NCBI GenBank assembly: GCA_958437495.1 | Contig: CAUBOH010000013.1 | Location: 1-64,000, forward strand | Length of the DNA: 64,000 nucleotides | Reading direction: 5' to 3' | Source: an uncultured Collinsella sp. | GTDB lineage: Bacteria > Actinomycetota > Coriobacteriia > Coriobacteriales > Coriobacteriaceae | In this document: positions 37,140-44,929 of the stretch, piece by piece | Layout: the number at the start of each line of letters is the position of its first letter | Position numbering within the stretch: position 1 is the stretch's first letter | Program-made: the position numbers and the translations under genes | Notes under the pieces: generated by a model | Told to the model about the DNA's origin: nothing | What the model saw: only the letters and a program-made list of their open reading frames with translations | The model's database searches: none

Positions 37140-39158
37140 TTAACCCATTTGCACGGCGAGCACGAGGAACACCACGAGTGCCGCGACGATGTAGCAGATA
37201 TAGATGCTGTAGTTGCCGCCCTCGAGCTTAGTCGCGAGGTCGGCGAGCTTCTCGACACCCTTATGCGGGGCATCGACGAGAACCTTGTCGGGTACGGGCT
37301 CCACAGCCTCGGCCACACCGGTGAGCTTCTGGAAGAAGTGCGCGATGGACCAGCAGACGGCCGTGCAGCGGTCGCGCAGCGTGTAGAGCGGCTGCATAAA
37401 CCAGGACACCTCGGAGGCAAAGGTCGTGGCCACGACGGGCATATGTTCGTTGGGAGCATAGCCGCATGCCCACGGCTGGGACTTCTGCACCTTGCCGACG
37501 GTCTTGAGTTTGCGATAACCGCAGGCAAGGCCGACGAGCACCACGAGAGCAATGGCGATTGCGGGCGTGGAGGTGGCAGCGCCGGAGTACTGGTTCATGA
37601 GCTCCATGCCCTCGGTGGCAAACACGCCACCGTACGGATGCAGCACGGACGCGGCGACATCGACCAGCACGGGCGCGATCACGGGAGCGCCGATGCCCAG
37701 CACGACGCAGATGGCCGCGAGCAGCCCCTGCGCAAACACCATGGGGGCGGGAACCTCCTTGGCATTGGCCGCGGCCTCGGAGCGGGGCGCGGAGGCAAAG
37801 GAGACGCCATAGGCCTTGACGAAGCACGTGACAGCCAGAGCGCCGGTAATGGCAAGCGCGACGGCAGCGAACACGGCCACGATCATGACGGCCTTGTCGC
37901 CCTGCATGGCAGCGTTAAACAGCGACTGGTAGGTAAACCACTCGGACACAAAACCGTTGAAGGGCGGGATGGCCGAGATGGCAAGCGCGCCAACGAGGAA
38001 GCAGATGGCCGTTGCCGGCATACGACGGAACAGACCGCCCATCTTCTCCATATTGCGCGTACCCGTGGAGTACAGCAGCGCACCGGCGCCCAAGAACAGC
38101 TCGCCCTTAAACATCGCGTGGTTAAACGTGTGGTAGAGGGCGGCCATCAGAGCCAGGACGGCGATGCCGACCGAGTTGAGCGCCATGGCAGCCATGGAGG
38201 CGCCGACGCCGAGCAGAATGATGCCGATGTTCTCGACGGAGTGATAGGCCAGCAGGCGCTTGATGTCATGCTCCTGCAGGGCGAAGGCCACGCCGAGAAC
38301 CGACGAGATCGCACCGAAGACCATGACCATAAGGCCCCACCAGACCTGAACGCCCGAGGCGGAGAGCAGGTCGAGACCCACCTTGAGGATGCCGAAGATA
38401 CCGATCTTGATCATGCCGCCGGACATGAGGGCCGACACGTTGGACGGCGCCTCGGGATGTGCCTTGGGCAGCCAGCCGTGCAGCGGGATGATACCGGCCT
38501 TGGCACCAAAGCCAAAGAAGGCGAGCACAAAGCACACGGATGCGACCGCGGGGCTAAACTGCGTGGCGCGGAAATCCGCAAAAGCAAACGAGCCGCCGGC
38601 GAAGTTGGTCATGGTGAGGAAGCTCGCCATGATGAGCACAAAGCCCACGTGCGCGATCACAAAGTAGAGCCAACCGCCATGGATGGAGTTCTCGTTCTCC
38701 TCGATCACAACCAGGAAGTACGAGGTCAGCGACATGAGCTCAAAGGCGACCAGGAACCAAAACACGTTGTCGGCGGTGATGACGAGCATCATGGACGCCA
38801 CGAAGGTGTTAAAGAAGAAGCCGGCGCGGCCCTTTTTGCCCGGGTACTCATCAAAGTAGTTGAGACCGTAGATCGAACCGGCAAACGCGAGCACCGAGAT
38901 GAGCGCCACGAACAGGCCGGACAGCTGATTGAGCAGCAGCTGGAAATGGGCAAACGGGAAGAACACGATGGTGTCAACCGACGTGACATCGCCCAGCACG
39001 GCCTGGATACCGGCCACAAACGAAAGTACCGCGGCGACGGCGCCGATGAGGCAGCCGGCGGTCTTGGCGGCGTTATCGGCCTTGATCAGCAGAACCGAGG
39101 CGAGCGCACCGATGCACGAGACGGCAAGCGATGCGATAAACAGCGTCATGCTATCCAT
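37140..39158 (-). CDS. hyfB: Hydrogenase-4 membrane subunit HyfB (antiporter-like)
   Basis: A 672-residue NuoL-type protein, the same length as E. coli HyfB (672). Around 16 membrane helices are present. Core family motifs include the segment AFELMSLTSY, FGAKAGIIPLHGWLP with its Lys, and APSNVSALMSGGMIK. It overlaps the 3' end of hyfA by 8 bases, indicating coupled translation. It should be the distal proton-pumping subunit. Its C-terminal cytoplasmic loop region (about 545-620) has no obvious match outside the Hyf/Hyc family. Confidence 0.93.
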   Translation of the reverse strand: MDSMTLFIASLAVSCIGALASVLLIKADNAAKTAGCLIGAVAAVLSFVAGIQAVLGDVTSVDTIVFFPFAHFQLLLNQLSGLFVALISVLAFAGSIYGLNYFDEYPGKKGRAGFFFNTFVASMMLVITADNVFWFLVAFELMSLTSYFLVVIEENENSIHGGWLYFVIAHVGFVLIMASFLTMTNFAGGSFAFADFRATQFSPAVASVCFVLAFFGFGAKAGIIPLHGWLPKAHPEAPSNVSALMSGGMIKIGIFGILKVGLDLLSASGVQVWWGLMVMVFGAISSVLGVAFALQEHDIKRLLAYHSVENIGIILLGVGASMAAMALNSVGIAVLALMAALYHTFNHAMFKGELFLGAGALLYSTGTRNMEKMGGLFRRMPATAICFLVGALAISAIPPFNGFVSEWFTYQSLFNAAMQGDKAVMIVAVFAAVALAITGALAVTCFVKAYGVSFASAPRSEAAANAKEVPAPMVFAQGLLAAICVVLGIGAPVIAPVLVDVAASVLHPYGGVFATEGMELMNQYSGAATSTPAIAIALVVLVGLACGYRKLKTVGKVQKSQPWACGYAPNEHMPVVATTFASEVSWFMQPLYTLRDRCTAVCWSIAHFFQKLTGVAEAVEPVPDKVLVDAPHKGVEKLADLATKLEGGNYSIYICYIVAALVVFLVLAVQMG

Positions 39159-39768
39159 TGTTTACGCTCCCTTCTGCTTTCTCGGACAGGCCCTGGGCCA
39201 CAGCGGTAACGTCGACGACCGGACCGTTTTCGATCGAGCGCAGGCGCTTGGACTCGTCGAGCTCGCGATCGGCCGCACCGCCCATGACGGTCAGCGCCTT
39301 GGTGGGGCACGCCGCCACACAATGAGGGCCGTCCGGATCGAAGGCGCACAGGTCGCACTTGACAGCGCAGGTGTACTGGCCGGGAGCCCACGTAAGCAAG
39401 CTGCTCAGGGACTTAGGATACGAAGGCGTCGGGTCGCACATGCCTGCGACACCGGCGATAGACGTGCCATCGGGATGGATGGCTCCGAAGGGGCACGCGA
39501 TGGCGCACAGCCTGCACCCGATGCACTCCTGCTCCTTGACGTGGATGCGGTCGCCATCGTGCTCGATGGCATTCACCGGGCAAACCTCGGCGCAGGGGGC
39601 ACCCTCGCAATGGTGGCAGGCAAGGGCGGCCGAAATACCGCCGGTCTTCACGAGCGCCAGGCGCGGCGTATCCTGAAGACCCTGCATCCGGTGGGCGTCG
39701 GCACAGGCGGACTGGCATGTTCCGCAGCCGATGCACCTCTCCGGGTTGATGTCGATGAAGCGGTTCAT
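39151..39768 (-). CDS. hyfA: Hydrogenase-4 electron-transfer subunit HyfA
   Basis: A 205-residue ferredoxin-like protein with four [4Fe-4S] motifs, as in HycB/HyfA: CIGCGTCQSAC near the N-terminus, CEGAPCAEVCP, CIGCRLCAIACP, and a last cluster with CDLC and CVAACP. It accepts electrons from FdhF and passes them to HyfH/HyfI. The ATG at 39768 is preferred because AAGGAAG is just upstream; a GTG two codons earlier is the alternative. It sits 78 bases after fdhF, a gap that contains a strong hairpin. Confidence 0.93.
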   Translation of the reverse strand: MNRFIDINPERCIGCGTCQSACADAHRMQGLQDTPRLALVKTGGISAALACHHCEGAPCAEVCPVNAIEHDGDRIHVKEQECIGCRLCAIACPFGAIHPDGTSIAGVAGMCDPTPSYPKSLSSLLTWAPGQYTCAVKCDLCAFDPDGPHCVAACPTKALTVMGGAADRELDESKRLRSIENGPVVDVTAVAQGLSEKAEGSVNNG

Positions 39769-39788
39769 CCCCACTTCCTTTCAAAATA

Positions 39789-39827
39789 ACGGGCCGGGCT
39801 CCCGAACGTACGGGACGCCCGGCCCAA
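39789..39827 (-). terminator. Strong intercistronic hairpin between fdhF and hyfA
   Basis: GGGCCGGGC and GCCCGGCCC pair perfectly, and the inner TCCCG/CGGGA also pair. On the minus strand it is followed by GTTATTTTG. It lies inside the operon, so it may be a partial terminator or an RNA-processing site that sets FdhF above Hyf levels. Confidence 0.6.
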
Positions 39828-39846
39828 AAAGCCAACGAGAACGGGA

Positions 39847-42069
39847 CTACACGATTTGATTCACGTGCGTCTCGTCGTCGAACTTGGCGGCGCCGGGCTC
39901 AACGTCCTGGGGAGCGGCGGCGTCCACCAGAGCCTGCTTGAGCTCGGTGTACTGGCGCTCGACTTCGCCCTCGGCCCAAACCTGGTCGGCAATGGCGTCG
40001 ACCTGGCAGGCGGAGAACTTGTCCTCGGGCGTATGCGAGATCGGGTCGACCTTGTGCATGGTCAGCTCGTTGCACTTGCCGATCCACCACTGGTAGGTCA
40101 TATAGACCGTGCCCTTGTTGATACGGTCGCTCACGTCGGCGCGGCTGTATACCTGGCCGCGGCGGCTGTGAATCGAGACGATATCGCCGTTCTTGATGCC
40201 GCGCGCCTGGGCGTCCGCGGGATTCATGCGGACAAAGCCGGGCTCGTCGGCAAGCAGCGCCAGCGTCTTGCAGTTGCCGGTCATCGAGCGGCAGCTGTAG
40301 TGGCCGACCTCGCGGACGGTGCACAGGATGAGCGGGTACTCATCGTCGGGAAGCTCGGAGGGCGCCTCCCAGTCGTGCGCCATCAGGTTGGCGCGGCCGT
40401 CCTTAGTGGTGAACTTGCCACCGGCGAACATGTCGGCCGTGCCGTGGTCGTTCACATCGGTGCTCTTGACCGGCCACTGGGCGTAACCGCCCTCGGGAGC
40501 CATCTTCTCGTAGGTCGCGCCCACAAAGTTGGGGCACAGGCTAATGCACTCGTTCCAGATCTGCTCGGTGTTGTCGTAGTGCATGGGATATCCCATACGC
40601 GTGGACAGGTCCGCGAAGATCTCCCAGTCGTGACGGCACTCGCCCTTGGGCGGAACGGCCGCGTCAAAGTGCTGGAAGCTACGGTCGGATGCGGTAAAGA
40701 CACCCTCGTGCTCGCCCCAAGAGGTGGCAGGCAGGATGACGTCGGCGAGCATGGTCGTCTGCGTCATAAAGATGTCCTGGCAAATGAACAGATCCAGCTC
40801 GGAGAGCGTCTTGCGCATACCGGCTGAATCGGGCTCGGTCTGCACCGGGTCCTCGCCGTAGTTGTAGAAGCAGTGCACCTTGCCCTCGTCGACCAGGTGG
40901 CCCAGGTCGGTGAGCTTGTAGCCCTCCTCGAGCGGGAGCTTTTCCTCGGGCACGCCCCAAGCCTTGGCAAACTTGGCACGCACTGCCGGGTCGGTGACCT
41001 TCTGGTAGCCAGGGTACAGGTTGGGCAGCATGCCCATATCGCAGGAACCCTGGACGTTATTCTGACCGCGCACGGGCGCGAGGCCGGAGTTGGGTTTGCC
41101 GATCTGGCCGGCAACGCAGGCGATGGAGGCGATGGTGTGCACCGTCTTCAGGTTCTGCTTCTGCTGGCATACGCCCATGCCCCAGCCAATGATGGCAGAG
41201 GGCTTCGCCGTGGCGTACATCTCGGCAGCTTGGTGGATCAGTGCGGGCTCGACACCCGTGATGTCCTGTACGGATTCGGGAGTGTAGTTCTTGATGGTCT
41301 CCCACCACTCGTCAAAGCCGTTCGTGTGCTCGGCGACGAATTCCTTGTCGTAGAGGCCATCGTTGACCAAACAGTTGGCAAAGGCGTTGAGGAACGCAAC
41401 GTTGCAACCGTTCTTGATCGGAAGGTAGAGATCGGCGATACGCGCGGTTTCGATATGGCGCGGGTCGGCGACGATGATCTTGCAACCCTTTTCTTTGGCT
41501 CGCACGATACGCCTTGCGACGATGGGGTGCGAATCGGCAGGGTTATAGCCGAAGAGGAAAATGCAGCCCGCATCCTCCATACCGGGGATGGAGCATGACA
41601 TGCAACCTGAACCAACCGTGTCCATCAGACCGAGGACAGTAGGGCCGTGTCAAGTACGGGCGCAGTTGTCCACGCTGTGAGTGCCGATGCACGCACGCGT
41701 AAACTTCTGCATGACGTAGTTCGCCTCATTGCCGCCGCCTCGCGAAGAGCCGGTGGTCATGACAGCGTTAGGACCATATTCGTCAATTATGGCCTGCATC
41801 TTAGATGCGGTGAAATCCAGTGCCTCGTCCCAGCTTACGCGCTCAAGATCCGCGCCCTTGGTGCGGCGGATCATCGGGTGCAGTACGCGAGGAGTCAAGA
41901 TCTTGGTGTCGTTGATGAAGTCGTAGCCGCTCATGCCCTTAAGGCACAGCTCGCCCTGATTGGTGATGCCGTTGAGCGGTTCGGTACCCACGACCTGGCC
42001 GTTTTGGACCAGGAGGTTAAACTGGCAACCGGCGCCGCAGTACGGGCAGATCACTTTATGCTTCTCCAT
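39847..42069 (-). CDS. fdhF: Formate dehydrogenase H, selenocysteine-containing
   Basis: A 740-residue cytoplasmic molybdenum enzyme that oxidises formate to CO2 and feeds electrons to hydrogenase 4. The N-terminal [4Fe-4S] cluster ligands start at CPYCGAGC (residues 8-15). Codon 140 is TGA (41652-41650) within CARTUHGP, the same position as selenocysteine 140 of E. coli FdhF. The reading frame continues for 600 codons beyond it, and a SECIS-like hairpin follows. The ATG at 42069 follows AAGGAGGG-like sequence; the longer frame upstream is not supported. It is preceded by a HydN-like ferredoxin gene and followed by hyfA. The TGA is recoding, not truncation; all four Sel factors are encoded in the window. 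Confidence 0.96.
41615..41652 (-). promoter_or_regulatory. SECIS candidate of fdhF with UGA codon
   Basis: Just after the TGA (41652-41650), ACTGTCC pairs with GGACACGGT around an apical loop containing GGTCT. The E. coli fdhF SECIS loop also contains GGUCU. The position and loop fit SelB recognition. Confidence 0.7.
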
Positions 42070-42145
42070 GACACCCTCCTTCCTTTCTCTGCTACCGATT
42101 AATCGGTACGTATTTGACAATCGTTGGGCCTGTATGGCCGCCCGC

Positions 42146-42664
42146 CTACGCCTCGTTTTCGATGGTGGCGCGGGCACGCTCGGCGGTCAGCTCCGCCAGG
42201 CGCTCCTCGTCTACCAGGGTGAGGCCCTTGGTCGGGCACGCCTCGGCACACGCCGGACCGCCGGGACGGTCCACGCACAGGTCGCACTTGAGCACGAAGC
42301 TCTTAGTCTGCGAACCCACGCGCACGTCGCCCATCAAGACGGGGACCTGCGTGGTCGCCACGCTCACGGCGCCAAAGGGGCAGGCCATGACGCAGCTCTT
42401 GCAGCCGATGCAGTTGTCCTCGTTGACGCCGATGCGATGGTTCTTTGGATCAAAGAACAAGGCACCCGTGGGGCAGGCCTTGGCGCACGGGGCATCCTCG
42501 CAGTGATGGCAAGCCACCGGTGCGGAGATCTCGTACGTACGCGTCACGCGCAGGCGCGGCGCGGCGATGTTGCCGGGGATGTCGTGTGCCTCGATACACG
42601 CCGCCATGCAGGTTTGGCACCCAATGCAGCGCGAGGAATCGGCTACGACTCGTTTATTGCCCAT
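42146..42664 (-). CDS. hydN: HydN/HycB-like 4Fe-4S ferredoxin
   Basis: A 172-residue electron carrier with four [4Fe-4S] motifs: CIGCQTCMAAC, CEDAPCAKACP, CIGCKSCVMACP and CDLC with CAEACP. E. coli HydN is the nearest known type and is encoded beside fdhF-related genes, where it supports formate dehydrogenase activity. The ATG at 42664 follows GGAGGGAG; the longer open frame upstream is not needed. It is the first gene of the hydrogenlyase run, 76 bases before fdhF. It is similar to HyfA, so the two may have arisen by duplication. Confidence 0.88.
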   Translation of the reverse strand: MGNKRVVADSSRCIGCQTCMAACIEAHDIPGNIAAPRLRVTRTYEISAPVACHHCEDAPCAKACPTGALFFDPKNHRIGVNEDNCIGCKSCVMACPFGAVSVATTQVPVLMGDVRVGSQTKSFVLKCDLCVDRPGGPACAEACPTKGLTLVDEERLAELTAERARATIENEA

Positions 42665-42841
42665 GTTGTTCACTCCCTCCTGAATCCCTTGCCGGAGAGA
42701 TCCTGTCGACGTTGCCTCAAGCCGCCCGTGGCCTGGCATCGGCGTATCGAATGCATGCGGCGAAACAGGCACTCGGTAGAATTTCTCCAACGGTATACAA
42801 GTTGAATATACGCAGTTGCGGGGGGTAAACTTGAGCATAGG

Positions 42842-42872
42842 CCCTGCAATACGGGTGTATTGCAGGGGTTTT
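42842..42872 (+). terminator. Hairpin with T-run upstream of the fdh operon
   Basis: CCCTGCAATA and TATTGCAGGG form a 10-bp stem followed by GGTTTT on the plus strand. No plus-strand gene ends here, so it may block antisense transcription from the hydrogenlyase side into the toxin-antitoxin genes. The rest of 42873-43095 is AT-rich, with promoter-like sequence and an imperfect palindrome GGCTATTACTAGCC near 43033. Confidence 0.5.
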
Positions 42873-43095
42873 AGCAGGTTGGAATTATTCTCTAGAAGCT
42901 ATAAAGGTGAGTGTATTACACGCGTACGCCCAAGAAAAATTTCACGCTCGCTTCTGAAGGATGTAGTACGTTTGTAATATTGATCGCACTCAATTACTCT
43001 AGTGCAATAAAGTAGTAGTAGTAATAAGATTGGCTATTACTAGCCGAAGCTGTATTTGACTATTCATATTGCACGCTCATTAAGGGAGGCCAGTG

Positions 43096-43419
43096 ATGTC
43101 ATCGACTCAAAAAAGAGCCATCCTGCAGGTGCGCATTCGCGAGGAAGACAAGCAGCATGCCGAACGTCTCTACGACGCCATGGGCACATCGCTCGCCGAG
43201 GCCGTCCGTCTTTTTGTCGCGCAGAGCATTTTGATGCGCAAGCTCCCCTTTCAGCCGGTCGCCGTGCGCTCAAAGGACGGCACCGCCGCCTATGGATCGC
43301 TCAAAGCGTATGGGGACCCCAATCGCCGCTCCGAGGAGCGCAATGCCTGGATTGAATACCTTGCTACAGAAACCGACGATTCGATTTTGGGTCCCGAGGA
43401 AGTAGATATCCATGAGTAG
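43096..43419 (+). CDS. RelB/DinJ-family antitoxin
   Basis: A 107-residue protein. The N-terminal 45 residues match the ribbon-helix-helix part of RelB/DinJ antitoxins (ILQVRIREEDK, then MGTSLAEAVRLFV). The acidic C-terminal tail would wrap the toxin. The ATG at 43096 has AGGGAGG 6 bases upstream. It overlaps the downstream PIN toxin gene by 8 bases, the normal layout of a toxin-antitoxin pair. It should repress its own promoter; an imperfect palindrome (GGCTATTACTAGCC near 43033) upstream is a possible operator. Local AT content upstream is higher than in the flanking operons, which hints at acquisition. Confidence 0.82.
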   Translation: MSSTQKRAILQVRIREEDKQHAERLYDAMGTSLAEAVRLFVAQSILMRKLPFQPVAVRSKDGTAAYGSLKAYGDPNRRSEERNAWIEYLATETDDSILGPEEVDIHE

Positions 43420-43888
43420 CACCATCATCGACGAGACCGTCATCCTACGCTACCTGCTTGACGACGACGAGGTTCTGTCGCCGCGCGCCGCCAAGGTCAT
43501 CGCCACGCGCACCGCTCGTGTCTACCCCGAGATCATCACGCGCGTCGTGGTCACGCTGCGCGACGTCTATAAGGTCCCCCGCGTTGAGATTGCTGCGGCC
43601 ATGAAAAGGCTGCTCGATGATGTCATGGTCGACGAGCCCACCGTTATCGCCCTTGCCATCAAACTCTTTGGCAAGACCCATATGGACTTTTCCGACTGTC
43701 TGCTTGCCGCCCGTACCGCCATCTATAACGACGACGTCGTGAGCTTTGGCAAGCCCATCATCCAAGGCATGATCGATTACCGCCGCAAGCGCCAAAGTTC
43801 AGCCGAAGCCCGCAACCGCGCCGCCGACGTCCGCGGCCACGGCACCGACGCCACCATCGACAAGCTCCGCCACCACGGTCGCCACTAA
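43412..43888 (+). CDS. PIN-domain toxin (VapC-like)
   Basis: A 158-residue PIN-domain protein, probably an endoribonuclease toxin. The acidic residues expected for the metal site are present: Asp8 in IDETVILRYLL, Asp92 and Asp95 in DFSDCLLAAR, and a C-terminal VVSFGK region where the usual Asp is less clear. The last about 30 residues are a basic tail (RRKRQ and HHGRH) beyond the PIN fold. It overlaps the antitoxin gene by 8 bases. The combination of a RelB-type antitoxin and a PIN toxin is less common than RelB with RelE. Confidence 0.8.
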   Translation: MSSTIIDETVILRYLLDDDEVLSPRAAKVIATRTARVYPEIITRVVVTLRDVYKVPRVEIAAAMKRLLDDVMVDEPTVIALAIKLFGKTHMDFSDCLLAARTAIYNDDVVSFGKPIIQGMIDYRRKRQSSAEARNRAADVRGHGTDATIDKLRHHGRH

Positions 43889-43936
43889 CCGGCAGGCAAC
43901 GGCATTGCCCGCCCCTCAGCCCCATCCCCTCCTAAG

Positions 43937-43999
43937 TTGCGGTGAAATAGTTCCGGTTTTCAAGCTTCCACGGGCCTTTTAGAAACTATTTCACCGCAA
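43937..43999. repeat. 63-bp intergenic palindrome, copy 3
   Basis: TTGCGGTGAAATAGTT pairs perfectly with AACTATTTCACCGCAA; the inner part is less regular. It lies 48 bases after the PIN gene. The 793-base stretch 43889-44681 holds no gene, only this and the repeats listed next. A partial copy of the arm (GTATTTCACCGGAACTTAG) occurs near 44367. Confidence 0.88.
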
Positions 44000-44002
44000 C
44001 TT

Positions 44003-44040
44003 CCAGGTTGGCCATCCGAAACCAGGTTGGCCATCCGAAA
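44003..44040 (+). repeat. Two tandem copies of a 19-bp unit
   Basis: CCAGGTTGGCCATCCGAAA occurs twice in immediate succession. It lies between the 63-bp palindrome and the 160-bp fold-back element. Confidence 0.9.
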
Positions 44041-44072
44041 CCGACAGTCTTGGACCGCGAATCCTACTGTTC

Positions 44073-44232
44073 GCCACGAAATGGGCCTATCTACTACGTT
44101 TAACCGATTACCCTCAACCATTCCAAAATCCGAAATATCAAAATCGCTGGTAGACGGCTTGTCGATTTTCTGAAAATGCTGCTATGGTCGGCCCCTGCGG
44201 GCCAAACGTAGTAGAAGGGCCGCTTTCGTGGC
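44073..44232 (-). repeat. 160-bp fold-back element, copy C
   Basis: It is exactly 160 bp like copy B (6049-6208), with nearly the same 28-bp arms (GCCACGAAATGGGCC outermost) and the core in opposite orientation. Core positions differ at many bases while the arm pairing is kept. Confidence 0.88.
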
Positions 44233-44476
44233 TCAGCACCGGACCGGTCATTTTGGGACAGGCTTTTTAGCCACATTTGCCAGCCAATCGCTAGGGCAGT
44301 CAAAAAGCCTGCTTCAAATTTGCTACCCGACCTTCAGTGGGTTCGCAAAAGCCAATAGACAGTCCGTATTTCACCGGAACTTAGGAGGGGATGTGGGGCG
44401 GCATCGATTCCCGTCACCGCGAACTCTTACGAAAATGGCTCTGGTCCCAAAAGGAACTAGAGCCATTCGTCTATCT

Positions 44477-44620
44477 TATGGAGCGGGCGACGGGAAGTCC
44501 AAGGATTTGCTTCGCAAATCCTTGTTTCGCTGCGGGCCTTCGGCCCTTGCGTGCTGCGCTGGAAAATGCTAACGCATTTTCTCAGCTCCGCACCCTAGCG
44601 GGTTCGATTCCCGTCGCCCG
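44477..44620. repeat. Hairpin cluster flanked by inverted tRNA-Gly end sequences
   Basis: The left end (44482-44496) copies the 3' end of tRNA-Gly in minus orientation. The right end (44598-44620, GCGGGTTCGATTCCCGTCG onward) copies the T arm and acceptor in plus orientation. Between them are three perfect short hairpins: 44500-44524 (AAGGATTTGC arm), 44534-44546 (GGGCC/GGCCC) and 44562-44581 (GAAAATGC arm). No intact tRNA can be folded. Confidence 0.7.
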
Positions 44621-44681
44621 GCGCGTAAACGAAAACAGCTCTGGTCACCAAAGGAAACCAAAGCCGTTAAAACAATTCTTA

Positions 44682-44755
44682 TGGAGCGGGCGACGGGAAT
44701 CGAACCCGCGTCATCAGCTTGGAAGGCTGGGGTTCTACCATTGAACTACGCCCGC
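44682..44755 (-). tRNA. tRNA-Gly (anticodon UCC)
   Basis: A 74-nt cloverleaf: acceptor GCGGGCG/CGCCCGC, anticodon TCC in the loop of CCAGCCTTCCAAGCTG, T loop GGTTCGATTCC, encoded CCA. Parts of its 3' end are duplicated at 44482-44496 and 44598-44620. Confidence 0.96.
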
Positions 44756-44761
44756 AAGATA

Positions 44762-44838
44762 TGGTCGGGACGACAGGATTTGAACCTGCGACATCCTGCT
44801 CCCAAAGCAGGCGCGCTACCAAACTGCGCCACGTCCCG
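44762..44838 (-). tRNA. tRNA-Pro (anticodon UGG)
   Basis: A 77-nt cloverleaf: acceptor CGGGACG/CGTCCCG, anticodon TGG in CCTGCTTTGGGAGCAGG, T loop GGTTCAAATCC, encoded CCA. It is 6 bases upstream of tRNA-Gly on the same strand, so the two are probably co-transcribed. Confidence 0.96.
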
Positions 44839-44929
44839 AAGGTGTTGAGCAGCTAAGGTCTAAACCTTGCGTGTCCCAAAGCGAAGGAAATTATAGGGGA
44901 GACTCCCCGCCTGTGCAAGCATTGATGCC

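Noticed and set aside
36636..39209. 857-codon plus-strand frame opposite hyfB and hyfC
   Set aside because: Shadow frame of two well-supported hydrogenase subunits; composition is His/Gly/Asp rich without domains.
41650..41652. Premature stop making fdhF a pseudogene
   Set aside because: The TGA is at the known selenocysteine codon, with a SECIS-like hairpin and all Sel genes present.
42665..42838. Sigma-54 promoter of the hydrogenlyase operon
   Set aside because: Candidate GG and GC elements near 42720-42745 do not have the correct spacing, so the call could not be supported.
44598..44620. Second functional tRNA-Gly on the plus strand
   Set aside because: Only the T arm and acceptor 3' strand are present; no D arm or anticodon arm can be folded upstream.
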